Below are positions 10,363 through 20,833 of a stretch of DNA of 64,000 nucleotides, one piece after another. Source of the DNA: Adineta steineri. Its lineage: Eukaryota; Rotifera; Eurotatoria; Adinetida; Adinetidae. A program made the translations under genes and the position numbers. The stretch lies in contig CAJNOI010000097.1 of NCBI GenBank assembly GCA_905250115.1, forward strand, positions 93,002-157,001, given 5' to 3'. Position 1 is the stretch's first letter. The number at the start of each line of letters is the position of its first letter. Under the pieces are notes generated by a model that worked only from the letters and a program-made list of their open reading frames with translations, had not been told where the DNA came from and ran no database searches.

Positions 10363-12095
10363 TTATTTCTTTGATCGTTGTTTTTGACGAGAATTTTTAC
10401 CAGGTCGAGATTGTTTTGGTTTACCCTAGCAAAAATATTTCATCATATTAATATTCAATTCTACAATATAATCATATCATACTTTTTTGCCTTTTTGTGC
10501 ATGAAATGATGGACGTTCCCATTTATTGGATTTTTTATTAGTTACATCAGCTGAACTATCAGCTGTATTTCGTTTTGAATTTTTCTTTTGACCACCAAAA
10601 CCAAATTTTTTATTTTTATATTCAACTTTACGATTTGTTTTTGACCTTAAATGAAAATCAATATGCATACATATTAATTATTTTTCTAATATTACATTCG
10701 TTTGTTATCATTTCCATTTGGTTTTCCTGCATATCTCTTTCGATCACCAAGAGATTCTTCTAATTCTTCCATACCACCTTGTTTACCTATAAAATAATGA
10801 ATAATGTAGATTAATTTAATTGAAATAAATATCATACCTTTTCGAACTTTTTTCATTGTTTTAAGTAATTTTGTTTTATCTTCTTGTCGTTTTAGTAAAA
10901 CTTCTTGTTGAACTTTTTTACCATATAATCTTTGTTCACGTAATTTACGTAATTTTTCACGTTTTTCAATTTCAGATTTGCGATTAACTAAATATTCACG
11001 AACCTAACAATACAACTAATAAAAAAAATTTAAAATAAGAAAAAATATTAGACTTTTTTCATATGTTCATCTGATTTAGACATTTGAGCATAATAATCTT
11101 CAGGACGTTTTGTTGAAACTTTTTCTTTTTTTAAACGAGGAACAGCTTCAAGAACTGCTGCTTGAGCTTGACGATAACTAAAAGATAGAATTCGTAATTG
11201 TATAATTTTAATAAATTTTAATAATTTACAAAAGCATTTCTCGTTTAAAATCATTATCAGCTAATTCATCCTCATTTGTTGGTAAATCAACTTCATTAAT
11301 TACAACTGGAGCAGTTGTACAATCAAGTCGTTCAATCCATGGTAAATTAAGATACATTTCATCATATTTAGCTTTAAGTACATCCTAAAACATATCTATG
11401 TCAAATATATTTATAATAAAAATAATTTCCATACTTTATTGTTGATTAATGGTCTTCTTGGTTTTTGTTCAATATTTAAACCAGGTTGAAGACGACCTTC
11501 TTGAAATGCTTTTTGAAGCTAAAAATAAAAAATAAATATACTTGAACCCTTTCAGACTTAATATTTCATATAGACAGTGGGTGTGGGTTTGGTTAATGAA
11601 TCAGAAGAATACCCACACCATTCTAGAAATAGCGCTTCAGGAATATATCAAGTGTACTAACTGAGTAATCTCATTAATGCTATAATTCTCATATAGATGT
11701 ATTCACCAAAATCTCTTCTAAGCCAGAGAGAACACTGTTTCTATATTTTTTTTGCATTTGCAAGTTATTTCAAAGATTACGAAACTTGAAAAGAAAACCC
11801 TTGATTTACAGAGAAGATGAAATGAATAATTATGAGTTATTTTTCATCTATGTACTGAATGTATGTAATTATATATCTGTCAAAAGTGACCTTATACTTC
11901 CATTACCTTCTAAAGTCAACTTTGACATATCTATTAACAAAGTTTCTATTTTCGTATAAACTATAGCACTGAAGGACAATGTAAGAATATTATAGATAAA
12001 GATTGTATTCAATTGCTTACTTCAGCATCATCCATTTCACTGTCAAGATCGTCATCCATCCCATTGTTGATTTCATTTTCAGAATCACTAGACAT
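10363..12095 (-). CDS. EBNA1BP2: EBP2, rRNA-processing protein
   Basis: Nucleolar protein needed for 60S subunit maturation. Eight exons (12021-12095, 11435-11518, 11230-11384, 11054-11177, 10838-11003, 10696-10786, 10483-10645, 10363-10425) join in frame to 306 aa, the usual size. The family signature FYRQAQAAVLEAVPRLKKEK and TKRPEDYYAQMSKSDEHMKK is clear, followed by the basic coiled segment RLYGKKVQQEVLLKRQEDK and a Lys/Arg-rich tail ending QKQRSKK. The N-terminus is acidic. Intron 1 is about 500 bp, ten times the others, and holds a GGTGTGGGT/ACCCACACC hairpin. A T-rich AG acceptor lies 16 bp upstream of the ATG. The gene is third in a minus-strand run after KIFBP and RRP40. Confidence 0.93.
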
Positions 12096-12215
12096 AATTG
12101 CAATGTATAATCTAAAATGTTTTGAACAATAAAAATCGCATTCACTCTTAATAGAACACAGAAAAAAAACAAAAATATATCGAGTTTATTGAACATATAT
12201 ACAAAACAGATATTA

Positions 12216-13122
12216 TTATCTATTTTCATTTTTTTCAATATCATCAATAATTTTTACAAGAATATCTTTAATAACTTGATTAAGTAAACGTGTTACTGCG
12301 TTACTTGTTGGTGGTTGTTCAGTTTTTTTTATAATTTGTACATCTGTTTTTATTGGTTGTACTACATCTATTTTTATTGGTTTTTGTTTAGCTTTAATAA
12401 GATTATCATCATTTTCTTGAAGTTTATTCATTGATGTTTGATATAAATTTAATAAAATATCAATATTATTTTCAAATTCATATTCATATAAAACTTTTTT
12501 TATAGCAATCATTGAATTTATTGTATCAGTTAGATACCAAATAAAACCATTTTGTGTAACACGTATACGAAAATTTTTAACAATACGATTAAAATGACTA
12601 ATTAGTTGTGAATGTTGTAATTTTTCACATAATGCTAATGAACAACGTAAAATATGACCTTGATTTAAATGACCAAAATCAGATTTTTTTTTCGTACGAT
12701 CAATTGATTGACATGATAATTCAGTTTGTGTCCAAGAATCTGTACGTATAACACGAGCAAAAACAACACTTAAACGATTCATTGTATTACGAGCAGGTAA
12801 ACGACCTTCATCAAATGATGTAATTGGTAAAATAGCTGATTCAGAACTATTTATATCGACGAGAAATAAGTCCGGTGTACGAACTATAATAATACCAATA
12901 ACAAGATCGGATTCTTTAGGTTCATAGATACGAGGAATAGAAATAAAATTATCTTGTGTTGTTTGTTTTGACGAAGCCGACGATAAGATTCCATGAGTAT
13001 GAACAATACATGACGAATGATCACGTTCACCGGGTAGACGATATAGAGATTTCTATTTGAAAAAAGCTTGTAAAATTATAAAATAAATTAAGAATGTTTA
13101 CCATCGTTGTTGATGAAGTCAT
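12216..13122 (-). CDS. EXOSC3: Exosome subunit RRP40/EXOSC3
   Basis: Cap subunit of the RNA exosome. Two exons (13102-13122, 12216-13052) give 285 aa. The S1 domain is read from ESDLVIGIIIVRTPDLFLVD through ESAILPITSFDE, and the KH-like part from GHLNQGHILRCSLALCEKL to VTQNGFIWYLTDTINS, matching RRP40's GxNGxIW loop. The preceding piece LYRLPGERD matches the N-terminal PGD region. A C-terminal extension of some 60 residues (KPIKIDVVQPIKTDVQIIKK onward) is not usual for the family. The gene lies 166 bp downstream of KIFBP and 120 bp upstream of EBP2, all minus strand. Confidence 0.82.
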
Positions 13123-13288
13123 AAAAATAAAATATTTAAATCTATAATTTCATTAAAAGAAAAGTTAAGACTCCCGATTTATTAAATAAAAACAACTCAT
13201 TCTTTTCAGCAATGCCTAAGATTCTTGTATGGGTTTCTTTAGATTTTATGGAAAAATAAGAAACAAGTTTATCTAAAATAAAAAGATT

Positions 13289-15338
13289 TTATTTAATTTG
13301 TCGTAATTTTTCGAGTTTTAAAGGTAATAAATCAATCATTTCTTTACAAATACTATATTCTTGTTCGATATATTCACGTGAATTTGGATGTTTATCAACA
13401 TAATTAACAATAATTTTATATTGATTTAAACTTTGTTGAAGATTTTCAAGACGATTATCAATAAATTTCGAATAAAATCTTGCTATATAAAAATGTGCTA
13501 ATAAAACAGGTCGAACATATTCATCGGCATAAGTTTCAGGTTTTTCTTTGGTTTTTTTATCATTCATTGTTGAGAGGAAACGTTCAAATGTTGAAATACC
13601 AAGTTTAGTTAAATGAGATATTTTTTCGATTGTTTTATTTGAATTTAAATCACTTTTTTGTTCTAATTTAAGATCAAGTAACATTGAATAACATTCACCT
13701 AATTCAAATAATAATTGACGCATTATATATAAATAATGTTCTTCACTTATTTCTCCACATAATGTTGATAATAAATCAATTCGACGTTTATGCATTTTAC
13801 ATTTACGATCAATATTTGATTCAAAAAAAACTAATTTAGAATATAATTGACTTGTATCTTGACATAATTCAACATGATCAGTAACAAAACCATCGAGAAT
13901 ATAATAAGATTTAGCTGAATCGATTTTATCCATAGCAAAAAGAAATACTTGTCGAGCTTGATCATAATCAAGAATAAAAGAACATGTGATTGTTGGTGGT
14001 GGAAGAGAGAGTTTAAATTGAAATTGTGGTGTTGTAGAAGAACGAACGATTTCATTTGGATTAACATCACGATCAGCTGCTTGAAGAAGACGATCAGATG
14101 AATCACCTAGAATTTCGCAAGTCTATCATCAGTATACATTTTCTATGAAAAAATGCAATTCTTCTGAGAACTGAAAGATGATTTCTCCTATGAGAATTAA
14201 ATATCAACAGCACTCAGATAGTCTAATCTTCCATGTAATTGTCAGTTGAGGGAAAGTTATTGTTTCTTCATCGTGCTGATAAGATTCTTTAGCATAGATT
14301 CGAACCTTTCTATTTCAAGTATTTTATCCATTCAATCAATCTTACTTAATAAATTAACTGCATATTTCACCCAACAACGTTTAAAACTTGCTATTCGTTC
14401 AGCTAATTTATCATTCTCAGCATGAGTTGATGGAACATTTTCTAACATTTTATCAGCACACATAAGACAATGTCTTGCTGTAGCAAAATCATGATTTGTC
14501 ATATAATATTGTGATAATGTTGCACAATTTGTTGCCCAATCGAATGGATCAAAATGTTTACTATGATTTGTATTGAACATTGTCAATTGTCGTTCAAGTG
14601 TTAAACGACAATAATTAGCGGATTCATTTTTTTGATCAAGTTTTCCATAGATTTGTGCAAGATAAAATAAAGTATGTGTATATGTTTGTTCGAATTCTTG
14701 ACGACGATCATCTGCTTGAATTGATGTATCAATATGAATTATTTCACGTAAAAGATAAGGTTCTATTACTAATGATTTATTATAAAGATCTTCGGTTTGT
14801 TTAGCAATTTCAATAGCATCATTATATTGTTCAAAGGATGTACGAATAAGAATTAATTGATTGAGTAAATTTAAACTAAGAGAACAAAGTAATGGATGAT
14901 AAAGAGCTTGTTCAATTGATGTTAAAATTGAACGTAAACGAGATTCACCTTCACTTCTTTCTTCCGTATCACTGTAGATTGCAGCAATATGATAATCAAG
15001 TAATAAATGGATTAAATAACGATGTTTTTTTGAAACTAAAAATATTATAAGTTGATTTAAATTGAAAACTAATTTTATAATAATCTACCGGATAGTTCTT
15101 TTGCTTGTTGATCAGATTGAATCATAATAAATTTTTTCTTATCATCTTCTTCGATCAGATCTAAAGTTTGGAATTCTTTTTCTAGATTATCTGATTTTTC
15201 ATCTATATCTACATCGTATAATTCTTCAAATAATTTTCTTGCTTCATATTTCGATTTATATGGTTCAGTTTCTGAATCATTCAAACTTTGTACATAACAT
15301 TTATCAACTGCAATTAAATATCGTTCGAGAAACGTCAT
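13289..15338 (-). CDS. KIFBP: KIF-binding protein (KIFBP/KBP)
   Basis: KBP binds kinesin motor domains (KIF1B, KIF15, KIF18A and others) and blocks microtubule attachment. Exons 15089-15338, 14346-15035 and 13289-14106 join in frame to 585 aa, close to the family's size. Diagnostic segments are SQYYMTNHDFATARHCLM, RCWVKYAVNLLS, LDGFVTDHVELCQDTSQLY, ESNIDRKCKMHKRRIDLL and the C-terminal QYKIIVNYVDKHPNSREYIE with EMIDLLPLKLEKLRQ. The fold is TPR-like alpha-solenoid. The start ATG (15338) is directly preceded by TTTTTTTTCTAG, a trans-splice-type acceptor. The second intron (239 bp) is longer than average. Confidence 0.92.
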
Positions 15339-15352
15339 CTAGAAAAAAAATA
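15339..15352 (-). other. Putative trans-splice acceptor of KIFBP
   Basis: On the minus strand a T-run followed by CTAG abuts the KIFBP start codon, which fits addition of a spliced leader to the mRNA. Confidence 0.5.
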
Positions 15353-15790
15353 AATTTATAATCATGATCAAAAAATTATATTTCTTTTTTTTGGTAAAAA
15401 AATGGAATACAACATATTTCTTCGATAAAAGTAAATGTTCATATTATCTAACAATATAGGAGAATAAAATATTTCAATGTTTATATTCTCAAAATTATTC
15501 TTTTGCTAAACTTTATTTTTCAAACCTTAAATGAAACAGTCTATCTTTCATATTCAATATAACGAACGAATTAAATTTTAGAAAAAAATAGCGCCATCTA
15601 TCGTAAGTGTATACCCTTATATTTATAGTAAAAAAATATATAATAGATTTTATTTGATAAATATCCAAGACTTGAGTAATTTCTTGTTATACCTCTAATA
15701 TTTATTCAGTTATCCTATCAAATACTTCTTAAAAATTAACCAATCATTCATTTCTATGTATTGATTCCTTCTTTCAAAGATCGATCTATC

Positions 15791-16264
15791 ATGTTTGCTA
15801 GTAAATTTCTTTCTCCATTAAAATTTTCTCTAATTCAAATACGTTTAACATCGACAAAACTCGGTCCAGTATGTGAATTAATTAAACAAACTATTGAAAA
15901 ATCCGATTTAAAACCTTATCATGTTGAACTTGTTAATGATAGTTATAAACATAATGGTAATAAACCTGGAAATGAAACACATTTACAATTAACTGTTATA
16001 TCACATAAATTTGAAGCTATACCAATGCTTGAAAGACATCGACGTTTAAATGAATTAGTTAAAGATATTGTTAAAGAACATAAAATTCATGCATTAAGTT
16101 TCTATACACCAAATCCAACATTATGGTATGATAGTTTTCGTCGTGGACTTAAATTAGATGAAAAATATCGTACACCACCATGTCTTGGTGGTCGAATTAA
16201 AGAATTAAGTGAACAAACTGATCAACTTATACAAAAACAAACGAAATCAAATGAAATTGTGTAG
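15791..16264 (+). CDS. BOLA1: Mitochondrial BolA-family protein (BOLA1-like)
   Basis: Intron-less gene of 157 aa. The N-terminus MFASKFLSPLKFSLIQIRLT is basic and amphipathic, a likely mitochondrial presequence. The BolA domain shows PYHVELVNDSYKHNG, ETHLQLTVISHKFEAIPMLE, RHRRLNELVKDIV and HALSFYTPNPTLW, including the (F/I)xG-type loop and RH(R) motif of the family. BolA proteins pair with monothiol glutaredoxin (GLRX5) in Fe-S cluster delivery. ATG 15791 is preferred over upstream non-ATG codons because TTCCTTCTTTCAAAG (acceptor-like) ends 10 bp before it. The C-terminal about 45 residues after the BolA core are family-variable. Confidence 0.88.
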   Translation: MFASKFLSPLKFSLIQIRLTSTKLGPVCELIKQTIEKSDLKPYHVELVNDSYKHNGNKPGNETHLQLTVISHKFEAIPMLERHRRLNELVKDIVKEHKIHALSFYTPNPTLWYDSFRRGLKLDEKYRTPPCLGGRIKELSEQTDQLIQKQTKSNEIV

Positions 16265-16627
16265 ATAAGGAATCATTCGAACTTTTGTTTAAACAGATTT
16301 AGTAGTTTTCCGTTTGTTTTTTTATTAAATAAAGTTAGACAAGAACATATTAATGTTTACCTTGAATTGTTCTTCAAATAAGTTTTACATTAAAGAATAT
16401 TTGTTATTCAAAAAATCTGAATGAACGAAAAAAAACATTGGTTTCATTTCTAATGAAGAACGATAATTTTTCTTTTTTTTTTAATAATGACAAACAAATA
16501 GAACATACGTATAGACAAATAATGTACGAAGACAAAAAAACAAACAAACAAAAGAAAAAAAAGGTACATGCAAAGGTCTATTTTTTATTAAATATTCTTG
16601 TGTTTTTTTTTTGTTTCTCGAAATGTT

Positions 16628-17516
16628 TTATTGCGTTGTTGATGGATGTGTAAGACATGCTTGATAAATAATATCAAGAAAATGATCATCATTTTGAACA
16701 AGATGAAGAAGAACATTACGAAAATGTTCTCGAGACATTATTGGATTTAACTGAGTTGATAAACGATGTTTTATACGTTCAGCACCAATAGCAACAACAG
16801 GTGATGGTGGTGTAGTTGTTATTGGTTCAAATGCAGATGGTGGCATAAGATCAAGTAAATTTTGTGGTGTTGTTTGTTTAGGATAAACTGGACCATCATC
16901 AATTGAAAGATTTTCTAAACCAGTTTGACTGCGAATATTAAGAAGTCGTTTAAGTGAGGATGTTGGATCTTCTGAATTATTATTATTTCCATTTGTTAAT
17001 GGAATAGGTGATGGAGGAAATTGAATTTGTTCGAGAGGTTTGGGCATTTCTATTGGAGCGATCGATGCTGATGGAATAGTCGGAGTTAAATGTATGAGAT
17101 TTGTATTCATAAGATCAATAGGCATTTGAGGAGGATAGGAATTTATTTGATGTGGTGTTTGCTGTTGCTGCTGTTGTTGTTGTATTTGGTGTTGTTGCTG
17201 CTGTTGAGCTGCAAGAAGTGAGGATGCAGTTAAACGAGTTGGAGTTTGATTGACATTAATACGCGAAGGACCAAATTGTGGTGTTGTAGGAATTGTTGGA
17301 TTGGGTGTCTAAAATAAATTAGTATAGATATTTTTCGGTTGATAGGAAATAAAAGTTTCTTTATTCTTACTATAATTTGTTGTTGCGGCATTTGTTGTCG
17401 ATAGATATTAGGTGGTGTTTGTTGAATAGGTATCATCGGTGCTATTTGTCCATTTAATTGTGTTTGAGAATCAATAGGAGCAGAAGATGGTATTGCACGA
17501 ACTTGTTGTTGTTGTA

Positions 17517-17574
<58 letters not shown>

Positions 17575-18123
17575 TTGTTGTTGTTCGGCAAGATTTCGTA
17601 AAGCTTGAATATATCGATTAAGAAATGCATGTAACCGAAGGCATTCCGCTTCAGTTAAAAAATGTAAACAGAATACTTCACGTCGACTATTTCGAGCAAC
17701 TTCAAAGAATAAACGTAATTTGTCAGCATGTTGTACCATATCCGAAGTTATTGGTTGTATAAAACTTTTATCTCCATTGATAATTGCAAATGCATATGAA
17801 GGACAAATTTTATTATTAATTATTTGTTGTCTTTCATATGCACATAAGTTGCCTTCGATATTAGGTGAATTTTCCCAACGTAAATCAACTGAATTATAAG
17901 AAAAGACTTTAACTTGACCGATACAATCATATAAACGTGTTGCTTCAGGATCATGTTTACGAATCATTGTACCTATTTCCATTAGAGCTTGTTGAGACAT
18001 TCGATTTGCATTATTATTACTCATTGTCGATGGTGATGATTGAGTATTTGGTGTAAGAACAGGTGTAAACATTGGAGGTACAGCTTTAGGACGGATTATT
18101 GACGATTGTTTATCGTCTAGCAT
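16628..18123 (-). CDS. DCP1: mRNA-decapping enzyme subunit DCP1, polyQ
   Basis: DCP1 activates the DCP2 decapping enzyme in P-bodies. Two exons (17371-18123, 16628-17308) give 477 aa. The EVH1 domain runs from ALMEIGTMIRKHDPEATRLY through DLRWENSPNIEGNLCAYER and SYAFAIINGDKSFIQPIT to LHAFLNRYIQAL. The C-terminus SREHFRNVLLHLVQNDDHFL matches the DCP1 trimerisation helix. A polyglutamine tract of roughly 25-30 Q directly follows the EVH1 domain (17506-17585) and a second Q-rich block lies at 17160-17215. A proline/serine-rich linker separates them. There is an extra N-terminal segment of about 45 residues before the EVH1 core; a start at a more internal Met is possible. Confidence 0.9.
17506..17585. 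repeat. CAA/CAG trinucleotide repeat (polyQ in DCP1)
   Basis: About 80 bp of TTG/CTG on the plus strand, read as a mixed CAA/CAG glutamine run in DCP1. The mixture of codons should slow slippage compared with a pure CAG run. Confidence 0.9.
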
Positions 18124-19895
18124 GAACAAAAATACAAATAGAATTGAAAATCAAAAAAACAATGTTTAAGAATAAATGAAAGAAGTGAAAGAGGAAACAC
18201 GGTTTTGACGAGTGGAAAAAAAAAGAAAGAAAGAAGAGGGATGAAATAAAATGCATCATAATAAGTTCTTTGTTCCTTTTCATTGGCTATTCCCAGATCA
18301 TTAGATTGAACAAAATATAAATCAATCAAAAAATAAGATTCATAGATGTCGCACATGTCTTGTTTCATTGTAAATTATAGATTATAAAATATCCTTATAT
18401 TTGAAGATTAAACATATCAATCAAGATATAAATGAGACCGAAAATATATTTAAACAGTAAATAATCTGTTTTTTTCTTTATGAGCAAATACGTTTTCTGC
18501 AATAAACAACATGTTATTAATTTCATCTACATCTACACGTCGTCTCTATGGATCGATATTTTATTAGAAAGTAATCCATTTATTTCTGTTAGTAGTATAG
18601 AAAAGACGTATTATAATATAAAGAAAAATTATTTTTTCATATGTCGCAAAAGTTTATGTTATAGATTTATATTCATGGGTATTTCTTATCATATTCGAGA
18701 ATTATTTATCAAAAATTATATGAGAAGATGATGAAATACTGTTATCTAGAGTATGTAGTATAATCATGCAATACGTAATCTAAACCACCATTTCATTAAG
18801 ACAAATTCTTTCTTCGTTGAATAGACAATACTATTTGGTAAAGTTTTGCAGAGTATATATAATCTGCCGAAATAGAACTGCCATCAATCTATTCTAAACT
18901 TATAGGACTACTTAAATGTATATGTAGTTTTAGTAACTTTGAGTTTTATGCTTGTAAGGAGATAAAGGTTTAGTTTATAAGTATGTGATAGAATTTTTAT
19001 TGAAAATTTTGTTGCCGTGATAAACATTGATTTTTTGAGTGAATAAAAAAGCACATTTTTCTTTGAGTTCGGAGTAAGGAACGGTTATTTACTGATTACT
19101 CATGACACCATATTCCACTATACATTGTATTTTTTCAAAAAAAATCCTAGGACGAAACTTTGAAAAACGGAAAAGACATTAATCAACTATTGAGAAGTTT
19201 ACTTATTCAAATAAGTATTCAATGAATGTCATTGAAAATTCTTGATAATATATGTTCGCATTATTATTATTATAGACTGTTTAGTTTTACTTGCAGATAT
19301 TCAATACTTAAAAAGAATTAGTTCATAGTTATGACAATCGAAGAAGACAACGAGAAAATATTGAGATCTCTATATAGTCCAAATATATATCTAGAACAAA
19401 CAAACAAACTTTCTTTTTTATATATTACTCATGATCTAGTAATTAAATTACTAAAAAATAATGTATGTCATATTGTTAAAAATAACTATTAATGCAGTGG
19501 CGGCGGAGCGTAGAGACTCATGAGACTTGATGCTCATTTAGTTTCGGATTAAAATATTATTTTTTGTTATTAGGATCTGTTTTGTTCGGCATCGAACATA
19601 ATTAGACATATGGTCTGACATATCTATCTTATAATACGGTTCCCCTATTTTTTTTCTCTATTCTTTCATCGTTAAGATATTACATACGGCTTATATATAT
19701 ATATCATGTATTTTTTTCTTTTCTTTTACTTAGATATTTTCCTCTTTTCTTACATGTTTTCTTGTCCGCATGTTTAATTTCTCACTATTTCGTCTATATA
19801 TGTTTTATTCCCAGAACGTTTGATTTTTTTCAAGCGCATATACACACACATACATATATATACAAAATGATTGAGAAGTAACTCCCTATTTTAAA
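18124..19895. other. Gene-poor interval upstream of DCP1
   Basis: AT-rich with scattered short open frames that lack family motifs and splice context. A (TA)n stretch lies near 19692-19703. I see no gene here. Confidence 0.6.
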
Positions 19896-20318
19896 TAGAG
19901 GTGTCATATTACCATTACTTTTTATAACAGTAATTTCGTAATTGTAATAATCTTTTATTACTTATCATGTAATATCACAACTTACGTTGTTTTTGTTATT
20001 TCAATAGCGCTAGACCTAATATTGTTTCTTATTAGCGAATCACACAATAGTTTGTTAAAAATTTATTACAATTAATCTTATTACCAGTAATAAGTAATAA
20101 AAAAATATTACTTATTACTATCTTATTACTTTATTAGTATTTGTGAAATTATGACTTATTATTGATAATTAGTAGTAACATTTATTACTTTATTACTCAT
20201 TACGAAATTTTTTAATTATTTTTATTATTTTGCGAAAACTATTGCTAATTACTAGTAATAATAATAATAACGTTAAAAATTATTACTTATTAATGGTAAT
20301 GGTTATGTGACAACCCTA
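19896..20318. mobile_element. hAT-like MITE with TIRs and 8-bp TSD
   Basis: The left end TAGAGGTGTCATATTACCAT and the right end, read in reverse complement, TAGGGTTGTCACATAACCAT are inverted repeats of about 23 bp with four mismatches. They are flanked by ATTTTAAA (19888-19895) and GTTTTAAA (20319-20326), a near-perfect 8 bp target duplication. The 423 bp interior is almost entirely TTATTACT/AGTAATAA-type low-complexity sequence with no open frame. 8 bp duplications and (C/T)AGGG(G/T)TGTC-like ends are typical of hAT transposons, so this is probably a non-autonomous hAT derivative. Confidence 0.72.
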
Positions 20319-20563
20319 GTTTTAAATTCTTTATTACTCTCATAGAAAGAAGGAAGAGACAGATAAGAAATTTTCGTCATATAAAAATATTAAACGAAAT
20401 AAGAAGATATTGTCATATAGGATTTTGACAGTTACCCATCAGTGATTATTATTTTACCGTGGTAAATAGATTTTTATTACAATTAGTTTAGAAGAAAAAT
20501 CAAATAATATAAAAAAAAACAGAGAAAAATATCTTTTCTTTATATTTATAGTTCATTGTCAAT

Positions 20564-20823
20564 ATGACCAGTTTTGATCCTCACTCTACCAAGTTACCTG
20601 CTAATACTTCAGCCGATTCGAATGGCGCTTGTCCTCATTGCCACCAACCCATTAAGCAGAGAGAATCCGCTGGTGACTTTCAAACTACTTTAGACAAGTT
20701 ATTTCCTAATGCATACAGACTTGAAGAATTTGTCTTCGAAACAAAACAAACATTAGTCCCGAAAGGCTTCTATCCTCATGTTAATACATTGGTTTGTGTT
20801 GGTTTATGTCGTGACGAGATAAC
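20564..20823 (+). CDS. LCIB-like (theta-type) carbonic anhydrase, N-terminal fragment
   Basis: An uninterrupted frame from ATG 20564 runs into the 10 N gap, so only 86 residues are visible. A Cys pair CPHCHQPI lies near residue 25. Then come TTLDKLFPNAYRLEEFVFET, LVPKGFYPHVNTLVCVGLCR and DEI. The sequence FP-x-A, the KGF step and the (V)G-x-CRDE motif resemble the LCIB/limiting-CO2-inducible family, whose Cys-Arg-Asp residues shape the zinc site of theta-class carbonic anhydrases. That family is known mainly from algae, bacteria and other non-animals. Codon choice is slightly less AT-biased than in neighbours and no intron occurs in the visible part. The assignment is from motif memory only. 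Confidence 0.5.
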
Positions 20824-20833
20824 NNNNNNNNNN
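20824..20833. other. Assembly gap of 10 N
   Basis: Ten N join a plus-strand fragment and the minus-strand ANKEF1 fragment, both of which break exactly here. The true distance and even adjacency are uncertain. Confidence 0.99.

Noticed and set aside
15761..15790. Upstream extension of the BolA protein (IPSFKDRSI)
   Set aside because: It needs a non-ATG start and crosses an acceptor-like TTTCAAAG; ATG 15791 gives a good presequence.
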